Origin: Treponema sp.
Lineage (GTDB): Bacteria; Spirochaetota; Spirochaetia; Treponematales; Treponemataceae
Length of the DNA stretch: 64,000 bases
Direction: 5' to 3'
Assembly: GCA_017446265.1 (NCBI GenBank)
Contig: JAFSRD010000004.1
Span: 1 to 64,000, forward strand
Within the stretch, counting starts at the first letter, position 1. Each line of letters opens with the position of its first letter. Made by a program: the position numbers and the translations under genes. The notes below the pieces were generated by a model. That model was not told the DNA's origin and did not search any database. It saw only the letters and a program-made list of their open reading frames with translations. Positions 19,232 to 27,838 of this stretch are shown piece by piece.

Positions 19232-21178
19232 TTAATAAGAGGCTGCGGCAAATGGAAACGATTCTCGTATCTGCATGTATGCGCCGAGCGTGAGCACAAC
19301 TTCCCACGCAATGCATATGTCATACCAGCCGTGCATGCAATCTGCGCGGTCAAAGTAATCCCACTGCGTGTGATTTATCTGCTCAGGTTGCCAGCCTTCA
19401 AACTCCGCGCTTTTTCCAAGCGCATTTTCTTTTGATGCCACGAGTTGGCGACACGCGTTCATCATGGAGCGCGCTGCATCGCAGTAAAATGCATTGCCGC
19501 ATTTTTGGGCGAGACGCAAAAAATCACGTGCAATATACATGCCGTAAAAATCAAGGTGATGATGTGCAACTGAAACTGATGTCATGCCGCGCGTTTTAAA
19601 ATGCGCTTTTGCAAGCGGCGCGCTGTCGGGAAATGGCACATCATACTGCCACAACCACGTGCACACAAAGTCAGCTGCTTTTTTTGCATCATCTAAAAAC
19701 GCCGTATTGCCAGTAAAATCATGCATGTCGAGACTCTCGCGAAGCAATACTGCTCCGGACTCTTTGTCAAAGGAGTCTGCATCAAGCGTATCTCCATAAT
19801 ACTCTGCGCGCGCTATCATGCGCCTGTAATATGCGGCGGCCATGTTGAGCGACTCGGCAATGCGATTTTTCAAAACGTCATCACAATGCGGAAAAAGCGC
19901 TATCAAAAAACTGACTATATGCGCGCCGTTTGTGCCACAGCCATTGACGCTCGCCCCGTCTGCGCTCCACCATCTGCCAAAGCTGCCGCACCACTCGCTT
20001 GACGAATCGCGTATTTGATGCGCAAGGTAAAACTGCGCAACACGTTTTGGAAGCTCAATAAATTCGGCTATTTTTTTTCCGTGCGCGGCAAGCGTTTCAT
20101 ACAACGCAACGTATGCGCTCATCGCTTCGCCGTTGCACCGTGCATTTACGAACGATGCATAATCTGAATGCTCGGACACGCCAAGGTAGCCGCCCCACTC
20201 GTTGCGTGCAATGCTGTAGTTGTCGCGAAATACACCGCTTCCGCGTGGCTGCTCTGCGCGTAAAAAATACCGCCCTATCGCTTCTGCAAGCGCACTGTTT
20301 CCGCTCTTTGCAAACACGACTGCGCCTTCTATGCTCTTTACAAGAAACGAAGCGGCAGTAAAGTCGTAGATGTGCTGCAACACTCCGTTGCCTTTTCCCA
20401 TGCGTATATACGCAGTGCCATCTTCATTTTTCTCCGTAAGGAATTCAAGATGTTTAAGTTTACGAGAAAACCATTCATCCCATGAGAGCGGGTTAACGTC
20501 ATCGCGTGTCTGCCTGTGAGCCAGCTGCACAACACGGCGTGCAACGCACTGCGAAAATTCCCGGTATAGCGAAAAAAACGCGTTTGCATCTGCGTCATGT
20601 ATTGTTTTGCTAAAAACAAAACATGTGCGTTCAAGCACGAGCGGCTTTTCAGGCGAGCAACCGACAGCGATAAAATCTCTTGTACGCGCTGCGTGGCGCA
20701 CAGTGCGCGTTTTCCCTTCATATGAAAACGGATACTCTTGCGCGGGCATCTGCATTTCAATTGCGGTGCGCCCTTCGTCGCAATATGCGCACACATGCGC
20801 CGCCTCATCATGGCTGCTGCAAGGAGCAATGCAAAACGCTGCAAAATCATTGCCGCTTTTTAAAAGCACGCAACCGGGAAGCGGCGTACGCTCCTCGCGA
20901 AACGCAAACGACATGCCAATGCCGCCTTTTGGAAACGCGCCTTGCCCGCAGTTGTTGTTTTTATAGAGCACAGAAGGAATGCACAACTCAGGAGATGCAA
21001 ATGGCAACGTCAGTGCAGCGCGCACTGCATATGCGCCCGGCCTTGTAATGCGCCACGACGACGTAATTGCAACACAATTTTCACTGACTGATGCAACAGC
21101 AATTGCAGCACGGCAGTCAGAACTGTCTGTCACGCAAAACGCCGCATCGCATAGAGGAATCTCACGCGTCAATGCCAT
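19232..21178 (-). CDS. Putative cytoplasmic carbohydrate-active enzyme of helical-barrel type
   Basis: A 648-residue protein without signal peptide. The first 200 or so residues look beta-rich. The rest is a series of alpha-hairpins (for example MNAACRQL-like and LNMAAAYYRRMIARAEYY segments) with aromatic and His-rich loops such as GRWWSADG and SVAHHHLDFYGMY. That layout fits an (alpha/alpha)6 glycosidase or related lyase. I cannot name a family. It is the last gene of a LacI-SBP-permease-permease operon, so it probably processes the imported glycan inside the cell. AAGGGG precedes the ATG, and the permease stop lies 7 bases upstream. Confidence 0.6.
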   Translation of the reverse strand: MALTREIPLCDAAFCVTDSSDCRAAIAVASVSENCVAITSSWRITRPGAYAVRAALTLPFASPELCIPSVLYKNNNCGQGAFPKGGIGMSFAFREERTPLPGCVLLKSGNDFAAFCIAPCSSHDEAAHVCAYCDEGRTAIEMQMPAQEYPFSYEGKTRTVRHAARTRDFIAVGCSPEKPLVLERTCFVFSKTIHDADANAFFSLYREFSQCVARRVVQLAHRQTRDDVNPLSWDEWFSRKLKHLEFLTEKNEDGTAYIRMGKGNGVLQHIYDFTAASFLVKSIEGAVVFAKSGNSALAEAIGRYFLRAEQPRGSGVFRDNYSIARNEWGGYLGVSEHSDYASFVNARCNGEAMSAYVALYETLAAHGKKIAEFIELPKRVAQFYLAHQIRDSSSEWCGSFGRWWSADGASVNGCGTNGAHIVSFLIALFPHCDDVLKNRIAESLNMAAAYYRRMIARAEYYGDTLDADSFDKESGAVLLRESLDMHDFTGNTAFLDDAKKAADFVCTWLWQYDVPFPDSAPLAKAHFKTRGMTSVSVAHHHLDFYGMYIARDFLRLAQKCGNAFYCDAARSMMNACRQLVASKENALGKSAEFEGWQPEQINHTQWDYFDRADCMHGWYDICIAWEVVLTLGAYMQIRESFPFAAASY

Positions 21179-21185
21179 TTACTCG

Positions 21186-21995
21186 CTACCCCTTTATGCC
21201 TGTCATGGCAAGACCTGCAACAATCTGCTTTCTGAAAAGCGCGTAAAAAATAAACTGAGGAATAGACGCTATGAGCGCACCCGCCATAATCATTGCGTAC
21301 TCAGTGCCGTGCGTTCCCTGAAAATTTGCAATGCCTACAGTTATTGTATATTTTGCCGACTCGCTCACCGCAATAAGCGGCCACAAAAAATCGTTCCAGG
21401 CGTTTATAAATGAAATGATGATTGTCGCAACCATAGCAGCTTTTCCAAGCGGCATCATAATTTTAACAAATGTCGTAAATCTGTTTGCACCGTCTATAAA
21501 TGCTGCTTCTTCAAGAGCTCGCGGCATGCCTTCATAAAACTGCTTTATGATGAACACGCCTATAGGAAGCGCAAGGCGCGGCAAAAAAACAGCGGCAAGC
21601 GTATCAAGCATTCCGTACATGTTGAACTGCATGTACAGCGGAATGATGAGCACTTGAAATGGAATCATCATCGCAGCCATGACAAACCAAAAAATTACGT
21701 TGCGCCCCTTGAACTGTATGCGCGCAAGCGCATAGGCAATAGGCATATCTATGAAGATGGTGCCTGCTGTAGCGGCAACTGAAACGATAAACGAGTTGCA
21801 CAACCAGGTGAATATTGCGGTCGATGAAAACGCCTTGTGATAATTTGCAAACGTCGGATGGGACGGCAAAAGGCGCAGCACATCCGACATAACATCCTGC
21901 TCCTCTTTGAGCGACGTGACGACAAGCCAGAACAGCGGAAACACCCAGAGCACGAGAACTGTCAAAAGCAAAAAATTCAAAATGTATTTTTTCAT
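21186..21995 (-). CDS. Sugar ABC transporter permease, MalG/UgpE type
   Basis: A 269-residue CUT1-family inner-membrane permease. It has six predicted spans and a clear EAA loop around EEAAFIDGANRFTTFVKIMMPLGK, the coupling site for the ATPase. It partners the 311-residue permease encoded just upstream and overlaps its stop by 4 bases (ATGA), with GAGGAA as ribosome-binding site. No MalK-type ATPase is encoded in this operon, so a shared ATPase elsewhere in the genome is expected, as is common for CUT1 systems. Confidence 0.92.
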   Translation of the reverse strand: MKKYILNFLLLTVLVLWVFPLFWLVVTSLKEEQDVMSDVLRLLPSHPTFANYHKAFSSTAIFTWLCNSFIVSVAATAGTIFIDMPIAYALARIQFKGRNVIFWFVMAAMMIPFQVLIIPLYMQFNMYGMLDTLAAVFLPRLALPIGVFIIKQFYEGMPRALEEAAFIDGANRFTTFVKIMMPLGKAAMVATIIISFINAWNDFLWPLIAVSESAKYTITVGIANFQGTHGTEYAMIMAGALIASIPQFIFYALFRKQIVAGLAMTGIKG

Positions 21996-22927
21996 GATTC
22001 CTCCGTTCTGAGCAATTTGTACTGAAAGAGCGAAATTATTAAAATGATAACGAACAGCACATATGCCATTGCAGACGAGTATCCCATTTTAAAATATTTG
22101 AATCCCGTCTCGTAAATATACTGCACGAGCACGCGCGTAGAGCCATGCGGTCCGCCACCTGTCATAACGTATACTTGCCCGAAAATATTGAACGACGCAA
22201 TGATTTGCAAGATGAGGCACAGCACTGTTGTAGGACGAATGAGCGGCAGCGTTATGTAAAATACTGTCTGCATGTACCCTGCACCGTCTATTTTTACTGC
22301 ATCATATATCTCTGCTGAAATTTGCTTTATTCCCGCAGAAAATAAAATCATGTTGAATCCCGCCGTCCACCATATCGTAGTGATTATTATAGATGCCATT
22401 GCGTATTTTGTGTCGGTGAGCCAGCTGACAGGTTCATTGCCGAAAAGTTTTACCACTTGATTGATAAGCCCGTAATTCCGCTGAAACAGCCATGCCCACA
22501 GCGTGCCGACAACAGTTATTGAAAAAATATATGGTAGAAAAAAAATAGTTTCAGCAGCATTTTTAAAAAGAGAATGCGATGTTGCAAAGAGAGCCATCAT
22601 AAAGCCTATGGCGAGCAACAGCGGCGTAGATATGAGCACGAACACGAGCGTATGCCACAAACTTGAATAAAAAGTTGTGTCTTTAAAAAGTTTTATGTAG
22701 TTGCCTAAACCTGCCCACTGACGTGTTGAGAGAATGTCCCAGTCAAAAAAACTGATAAAAAATCCGAACAACATGGGAAAGATGAGGAACACCGCAAAGA
22801 CAATCATAAACGGCAGACAAAACAGCATGCCGTCCCGTGCATCTGAATTTCCTGGAATCATATTCGCCACCACTATAAACATACAGAAAACTGCCGCCAT
22901 GTTGCAGACGGCAGCCAATCGCTTCAT
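21992..22927 (-). CDS. Sugar ABC transporter permease, MalF/UgpA type
   Basis: A 311-residue CUT1-family permease. It has an N-terminal span (about 9-27), a typical MalF-like core and the EAA-like segment AEIYDAVKIDGAGYMQTVF. It forms the channel with the MalG-type partner. It starts 10 bases after the binding-protein stop, with only a weak ribosome-binding site, so translational coupling is likely. The residues before the first span contain several hydrophobics, so the exact start is less certain than for its neighbours. Confidence 0.9.
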   Translation of the reverse strand: MKRLAAVCNMAAVFCMFIVVANMIPGNSDARDGMLFCLPFMIVFAVFLIFPMLFGFFISFFDWDILSTRQWAGLGNYIKLFKDTTFYSSLWHTLVFVLISTPLLLAIGFMMALFATSHSLFKNAAETIFFLPYIFSITVVGTLWAWLFQRNYGLINQVVKLFGNEPVSWLTDTKYAMASIIITTIWWTAGFNMILFSAGIKQISAEIYDAVKIDGAGYMQTVFYITLPLIRPTTVLCLILQIIASFNIFGQVYVMTGGGPHGSTRVLVQYIYETGFKYFKMGYSSAMAYVLFVIILIISLFQYKLLRTEES

Positions 22928-22937
22928 TACACGCGCA

Positions 22938-24191
22938 TCAATATCCTGCGAGTATTTCGTTCACCTTCTTTTCCATAGCTGCAGCGGCTTGCACACCTGT
23001 CTGATTTTGCGCAACAGCTGCTTCAAGCAAATCGGAAAGGTTGTCGTAGATTTCTTGCCAAGCAGGTGTATTCGGTGCAGCAATCACCGACTCTGCAGCA
23101 GTTGCATAATCCGCACGGTACGGAAGTGACGTGAACGAGCTTTTGCTGCGCACAGAAACCATTGTCGGAATATGGCCTGCCTTTGCCCACATTTCTCCAT
23201 GCTGCGTCATCCACACAATAAACTGCGCAGCCGCTTCAATTTTTTCCTGACTCATTTTTTTCTGCACCGGTATTGCAAGCGTGTGCGAGCCTGCCCATGC
23301 GCCAGCTTTGCCCCACAGCGGAGGGAATGGAACTGCTGCAAAGTTCAAGCCTTTTTGCCCTTCAAACACGCCTGTCGCCCACACACCATTAAAATAGAAT
23401 GCTGTTTTTCCGAGACGGAAATCTGTCATGGCAGAGTCATAATCGTATCCTTTTGGCGTAACGCCGTGCTTGTTCGCTGCGTCTATGAGACTTTGAATGA
23501 CAGCTATGCCATTGCTGTTGTTGAACGCCGCTTTTTTGCAGTCGGCAGTGAGCACGCTTCCGCCGCGCTGCCCCATGCCAGAGATGAACGCGCGCGTGAG
23601 CGTATACGCTTTGTATGTTGCAGTCGTGTTGTCTATGCCAAGACCGATTGCACCAGTTTTTTCCTGCACTGTTTTTGCAGCGGCAATAAGCTCGTCGAAT
23701 GTTTGAGGAATTTTTGCGATGCCCGCTTTTGCAAGCACATCTTTATTGTAGTACATGATGATTGGATGCACGTCGAGCGGGAGCGAATATAATTTGCCGT
23801 CAAAGCGGCATGCGTTGAGCGGAGCTGCAACATAGTCGCCGAGCGGCGCTTGTATAGTTTTAAGCACATCGTCAAGCGGATGCAGCAAGCCGCTCTTTAC
23901 ATACGGCAGCATGTTGTCGCGATGTACGACAACAATGTCGGGAGCATTTTTACTTGCAAGCGATGTCGTAAGTTTTGTGTAGTAGTCAGTATATTTTGCA
24001 GGATCGCTTTTAAGTTGAATGTCTGCATGCGTGCGGTTGAATTCGTCAATCATTGCGTTGAAGAATTCGCCATCGCCACCGGTAAATAAAGACCAAAACG
24101 TGAGTTTGACAGTTTTCGGCTTTGCATACGCAGACGGAATGCTGCATGCCAACAATGTGGCAATGCAGAACACACTTACAAATCGTTTCAT
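22938..24191 (-). CDS. Sugar ABC transporter solute-binding protein (family 1)
   Basis: A 417-residue extracytoplasmic sugar-binding protein. The N-terminus carries LLACSIPSAYA, which can be read as a lipobox (LLAC, Cys16) or a signal-peptidase-I site (SAYA). Lipidation would be usual for a spirochaete. The core shows family features such as LTFWSLFTGGDGEFFNAMIDEFNRTH at the mature N-terminus and GKTAFYFNGVWATGVFEGQKG in the middle. The start follows a perfect AGGAGG, 21 bases after the lacI stop. The substrate is not predictable; the operon enzyme suggests an oligosaccharide. Confidence 0.93.
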   Translation of the reverse strand: MKRFVSVFCIATLLACSIPSAYAKPKTVKLTFWSLFTGGDGEFFNAMIDEFNRTHADIQLKSDPAKYTDYYTKLTTSLASKNAPDIVVVHRDNMLPYVKSGLLHPLDDVLKTIQAPLGDYVAAPLNACRFDGKLYSLPLDVHPIIMYYNKDVLAKAGIAKIPQTFDELIAAAKTVQEKTGAIGLGIDNTTATYKAYTLTRAFISGMGQRGGSVLTADCKKAAFNNSNGIAVIQSLIDAANKHGVTPKGYDYDSAMTDFRLGKTAFYFNGVWATGVFEGQKGLNFAAVPFPPLWGKAGAWAGSHTLAIPVQKKMSQEKIEAAAQFIVWMTQHGEMWAKAGHIPTMVSVRSKSSFTSLPYRADYATAAESVIAAPNTPAWQEIYDNLSDLLEAAVAQNQTGVQAAAAMEKKVNEILAGY

Positions 24192-24212
24192 GAAATACCT
24201 CCTAATTTGAAT

Positions 24213-25229
24213 TCATGAAGTAGCGGCGGGTCTATTTTTTGTAGACTCCCTGAATATAATGCGCGTATCAAGATTTTTTGTCTCATACGGCAAATCCCTG
24301 TTTGCAATATGCGCAATCAACGCAAGCACTGCTTCGCGTCCGAGTTTGTACTTCGGCACATCGATTGTGCTCAAACGCGGCTGCATGTACTGCGAAATGC
24401 TCAAATTGTCGCACCCAAAAACTTCTACATCGTTTGGCACAGAAACATTATTTTCGTACAGCGATTTAAGCGCACCCATTGCAACAAGATCGTTGAAGCA
24501 CATGACAGCAGTAAAATCAACTTGCATGCGGAGCGCTGAATTGACTGCGGCATATCCGTCATCTATGTGACCGTCAGTTTTAATTATTAAATTTCTGTCT
24601 GCTTTTTTACCGCGCTTTTCAAATGCCTGCACGTAGCCGCACAAGCGATCAAGCGAGTTGCTTATTGTGGCAGGTCCTGCAATATAGAGGATATGCTCAT
24701 GTCCACAGTCAAGCAGAAAATTAACAATTTCTTCCGCCCCTTCCCTGTCTCTGTGCAGCAACGAATGATTTTCAAGCCCGCACACTTTGCGGCCTGCAAA
24801 CACATACGGCACAGACAATTCCTCATACATCTTTTTAAGCGATGCATTGTTGTACAGCGGAACGCTTATAATGCCATCGACTTGCCTGCCTTGCAGCGTT
24901 TTGAGCGCCTCGCATTCATTCTCCACTTTTTCTTCTGTATTCATAAGCAGAATGTGATAGCCATGCTGCTTTGCCGTCTCTTCAATGCCGAGAATCACTT
25001 CTGCAAAAAATGGATTAGACGAATCCGCAGAGATAACGCCAAGCACTTTTGTCGTATGGGAGCGCATGCTTGAAGCAGCATAGTTGAGCGTGTAGCCAAG
25101 CCTGTCGGCGGCAGCCTTTATTTTTTTAGTTGTCTGCGCGCTGATTTTGCTGTCGCCGCGAAGTACGCGCGACACAGTGTTTACTGAGAAGCCTGTTTCC
25201 TGTGCTATTTGCGAAAGTGTCACTTGCAT
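24213..25229 (-). CDS. LacI-family transcriptional regulator of the sugar operon
   Basis: A 338-residue repressor. The N-terminal helix-turn-helix spans VTLSQIAQETGFSVNTVSRVL (residues 3-23), followed by the hinge helix near YAASSMRS and a periplasmic-binding-protein-like sugar domain. It heads the operon, so it probably regulates itself along with the transporter. The ATG has no Shine-Dalgarno sequence. Instead the -10 hexamer TATCAT ends only 6 bases before it, so the mRNA may be leaderless. Imperfect ATGAT/ATCAT arms overlap that -10 element and could be the operator. Confidence 0.95.
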   Translation of the reverse strand: MQVTLSQIAQETGFSVNTVSRVLRGDSKISAQTTKKIKAAADRLGYTLNYAASSMRSHTTKVLGVISADSSNPFFAEVILGIEETAKQHGYHILLMNTEEKVENECEALKTLQGRQVDGIISVPLYNNASLKKMYEELSVPYVFAGRKVCGLENHSLLHRDREGAEEIVNFLLDCGHEHILYIAGPATISNSLDRLCGYVQAFEKRGKKADRNLIIKTDGHIDDGYAAVNSALRMQVDFTAVMCFNDLVAMGALKSLYENNVSVPNDVEVFGCDNLSISQYMQPRLSTIDVPKYKLGREAVLALIAHIANRDLPYETKNLDTRIIFRESTKNRPAATS

Positions 25230-25540
25230 TGATTAATGATAATCCTAAAAATCATATCTGTCAAATTTTATGTGAAAATTTAGCCATTTTTCTGCATTAA
25301 AACTAAATTTTTTCAGTATTTATATAAAAATTAAGAATAACGATAATCTACTCGTAAAAATACTATAGCAATTGCTAGTCAACAACCGAGAGCTGAAAAA
25401 CCTGCAGGCAAGGAGCATTTCATTCAGCCGCGAACTTGTTACGGCAAGAACTAATCGTTGCGCCCTTTCTGAAAAATTGAGTGAACGGTCTTGCAAAATT
25501 TTCCATTCTTTGTCATTTGAGCGCCATCTTTGCGCTCAAC
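25230..25540. other. Intergenic region upstream of lacI
   Basis: No gene is seen. Reading away from lacI it holds the promoter (25236-25264), then an inverted repeat AAAATTTAG (25275-25283) and CTAAATTTT (25303-25311), then the 12-bp palindrome TAGCAATTGCTA (25366-25377). The last 160 bases up to the asd stop show nothing I can interpret. Confidence 0.6.
25236..25264 (-). promoter_or_regulatory. lacI promoter with -10 hexamer 6 nt from the start codon
   Basis: On the minus strand, TTGACA (25259-25264), a 17-bp spacer and TATCAT (25236-25241), then six bases to the lacI ATG. Transcription would begin at or beside the A of ATG, predicting a leaderless message. Confidence 0.7.
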
Positions 25541-26641
25541 TCAAAGCCCATCAAAAAATCCTTTCGCTTTTAACAATTCTGCATTGAGAATGCCGCCACG
25601 TGCCGCCCCGCGTTTTGTATTGTGGCTGAGCGCAACAAACTTTACATCAAAGACGTTGCAATTGCGCAAACGGCCAATGACGCATGCCATGCCCTTTTCT
25701 GTTTCTCTGTCGCGTCGCGGTTGCGGCCTGTTTTCTTCGCTGCGAATGACAATCGGATGCAGCGGAGCGGACGGCAGCGAGAGCTCTTGCGGCAGCGATG
25801 AATAGGAATTCCACACGCGCTCAATTTCTGCAAGCGATGGCTTTTTGCCAGACGGCAAATCAAACTCCATGCTCACGCACGCAGTGTGCCCGTCAACAAC
25901 AGGAACGCGCGTACATGTTGAAGAGACGAGTGGAAGCGGAGCTGTGACAATTTTTCCGTCTGCAATGCTGCCAAGTATTTTCAAACATTCTTTTTCCGTT
26001 TTTTCTTCTTCGCCGCTTATGAACGGCACAACGTTGTCGAGCATGTCGAACGACGGAACGCCGGGATAACCTGCACCGCTTGTCGCCTGTAGCGTTGTCA
26101 CAATCATGCGCTTGACGGGAAAGCCTGCTTGCACGAGCGCGTGGAGCGGCATCATGTATGTTTGAAGCGAGCAGTTAGGTTTTACGACGATAAATCCTTT
26201 GTTCCAGCCGCGCGTCTTTTTTTGGGAAGCAATCACATCGAGGTGTGAAAAATTGATTTCAGGAATGAGCATGGGCACGTCTTCTGTCCAACGGTTTGCG
26301 CTCGCGTTTGACACCACAGGAATATCGCTTTCGGCATACGAAGATTCAAGCTGCTTGATTGCCTCTTTTTCCATTTCAAGCGCACTGAACACAAACGCGC
26401 ATTTTCCACGCGCACACGCGACATCGTTTGCATCGTGTACAACAAGCGATGCAACAGAACGTGGAATATTTTCTCCAATGAGCCAGCGGTGCGCAACAGC
26501 CTGTGCATATTGTTTTCCCGCAGAGCGCGGACTTGCTGCAACATACGTCACTTCAAACCACGGATGATGTTCGAGCAATGCAATATAGCGCTGTCCTACC
26601 ATACCCGTAGCTCCGAGCACGCCAACTGCTATTTTATTCAT
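25541..26641 (-). CDS. asd: Aspartate-semialdehyde dehydrogenase
   Basis: Reduces aspartyl phosphate to the semialdehyde with NADPH, feeding lysine/diaminopimelate, threonine and methionine synthesis. The 366-residue product belongs to the archaeal/fungal-type subfamily. It has the dinucleotide loop GVLGATGMVGQRY at the N-terminus, the catalytic cysteine in VVKPNCSLQ, and the later CTRVPVVDGH segment. AGGAGA precedes the ATG. The gene lies 70 bases after dapA on the same strand, so the two consecutive steps towards diaminopimelate are probably co-transcribed. Confidence 0.95.
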   Translation of the reverse strand: MNKIAVGVLGATGMVGQRYIALLEHHPWFEVTYVAASPRSAGKQYAQAVAHRWLIGENIPRSVASLVVHDANDVACARGKCAFVFSALEMEKEAIKQLESSYAESDIPVVSNASANRWTEDVPMLIPEINFSHLDVIASQKKTRGWNKGFIVVKPNCSLQTYMMPLHALVQAGFPVKRMIVTTLQATSGAGYPGVPSFDMLDNVVPFISGEEEKTEKECLKILGSIADGKIVTAPLPLVSSTCTRVPVVDGHTACVSMEFDLPSGKKPSLAEIERVWNSYSSLPQELSLPSAPLHPIVIRSEENRPQPRRDRETEKGMACVIGRLRNCNVFDVKFVALSHNTKRGAARGGILNAELLKAKGFFDGL

Positions 26642-26711
26642 CTTGTTCTCCTATAAGGCTATCGCAAAATTTTTGCAAAGCAAACGCGTCAGCCATAAAT
26701 GCGCCGCACAC

Positions 26712-27620
26712 TCACAAACCGCACTGCACAAGCGCCGCGTTGATAATTTTTTTTGCCTCGTCTGAGACTTCGACGAGCGGCAGCCGCACGCTTCCGGCAG
26801 GCAAGCCTTTTGCGTTCATGGCATACTTGATTGACGTAGGGTTGCCATCTACGAATGCCGCTTTAAAAAATGGCAGCAAGCGATAGTGCAGCTCGCGCGC
26901 TGTTTCAAAGTCGCCAGAAAGCGCGGCACCCGTCAGCTGCGTTACAAGCGCAGGTGCGAGGTTTGACACGACAGAAACAACACCATCGCCGCCACACGCA
27001 ATAAGCGGCAATGTGAGCGAGTCGTCTCCACTTAAAACGGCAAAGTCGGGCTTTGCGCGTTTAATGTCAGAAATGACATCCATCATTTGGCTAACAGAGC
27101 CGCTCGCTTCTTTTACGCCTGCAATGTTCGGCAACTGTGCAATGCGCGCGAGTGTGGGAGTGTCTATGTTTTTGCCTGTTCGTCCTGCAATGTTGTACAC
27201 GATAATCGGAATGCCTATGCGCGAGAGCGTTTCAAAGTGACGGAACACGCCTTCGTTTGACGGTTTGTTGTAGTACGGCATGACGACGAGCGCAGCATCC
27301 GCGCCGCTTTCTTTTGCACGCTCCGTGTAACGCACTGCTTCGCGCGTGTTGTTGCTGCCCGTTCCAAGTATGACAGGTATTTTTTTTCCGCGTGATTTTT
27401 CTGCTTGACGCACCTGTTCCATGACAATTTTAATAATCTCATCTTCTTCGCCGCGTGCGTCGAGCGTAGGCGTTTCGCCTGTTGTGCCGAGCGGTACAAG
27501 CCCGTCTATGCCTTGCTCAATCTGGAACGAAATGAGCGCCCGCAATCCGTCATAGTCAATTTGACCGTCGCTTTTCATAGGTGTGATGAGCGCCGTAAAC
27601 GCGCCGCGAAATTGTGTCAT
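26712..27620 (-). CDS. dapA: 4-hydroxy-tetrahydrodipicolinate synthase
   Basis: Condenses aspartate semialdehyde with pyruvate, the committed step to diaminopimelate and lysine. The 302-residue TIM-barrel protein carries the GTTGETPTL loop, the tyrosine of VYNIAGRT (usually YNVPGRT) and the Schiff-base lysine in GVKEASGS. The frame extends two codons upstream to a TTG. I chose the ATG at 27620 because GAGG is then spaced 7 bases away. It is the first gene of the dapA-asd pair and is divergent from the cysteine desulfidase gene. Confidence 0.95.
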   Translation of the reverse strand: MTQFRGAFTALITPMKSDGQIDYDGLRALISFQIEQGIDGLVPLGTTGETPTLDARGEEDEIIKIVMEQVRQAEKSRGKKIPVILGTGSNNTREAVRYTERAKESGADAALVVMPYYNKPSNEGVFRHFETLSRIGIPIIVYNIAGRTGKNIDTPTLARIAQLPNIAGVKEASGSVSQMMDVISDIKRAKPDFAVLSGDDSLTLPLIACGGDGVVSVVSNLAPALVTQLTGAALSGDFETARELHYRLLPFFKAAFVDGNPTSIKYAMNAKGLPAGSVRLPLVEVSDEAKKIINAALVQCGL

Positions 27621-27652
27621 AGGCAAACCTCGTCAAAAAATATACGCGCGCA

Positions 27653-27689
27653 CATGGTACGATGCACACACAACGCACGCCATACCATG
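27653..27689. repeat. Inverted repeat in the dapA leader
   Basis: CATGGTA (27653-27659) and TACCATG (27683-27689) enclose a GC-alternating, CA-rich segment. It falls in the 5' leader of dapA. It is too small to be a lysine riboswitch and shows none of that class's landmarks. Confidence 0.4.
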
Positions 27690-27719
27690 CACAACATGTA
27701 CTGCAAAACATGCAACAAT

Positions 27720-27748
27720 AGTATGACGCGAAAAAGATTTTTTTTCAA
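27720..27748 (-). promoter_or_regulatory. Possible dapA promoter
   Basis: On the minus strand, TTGAAA (27743-27748), a 17-bp spacer and CATACT (27720-27725), about 100 bases before the dapA start. The hexamers are imperfect. Confidence 0.35.
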
Positions 27749-27804
27749 CGGCATGAATGTACTTAAGCAACACTCAAAAATACATTTTTGACAACTAGAA
27801 AAAT

Positions 27805-27832
27805 TTGACTTTATTGCAAATTATGATATAAT
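27805..27832 (+). promoter_or_regulatory. Promoter of the cysteine desulfidase gene, -10 hexamer 6 nt from ATG
   Basis: TTGACT (27805-27810), a 16-bp spacer and consensus TATAAT (27827-27832), then AAAATT and the start codon. No Shine-Dalgarno sequence can fit in between. This predicts a leaderless transcript. Confidence 0.7.
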
Positions 27833-27838
27833 AAAATT

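Noticed and set aside
25366-25377. TAGCAATTGCTA palindrome as the LacI operator
   Set aside because: It lies over 100 bases upstream of the promoter, and its AATT centre differs from the CG centre usual for LacI-family operators.
27621-27838. Lysine riboswitch before dapA
   Set aside because: The leader is short and dominated by alternating CA/GC sequence with a single 7-bp inverted repeat. The multi-helix lysine-riboswitch outline is absent.
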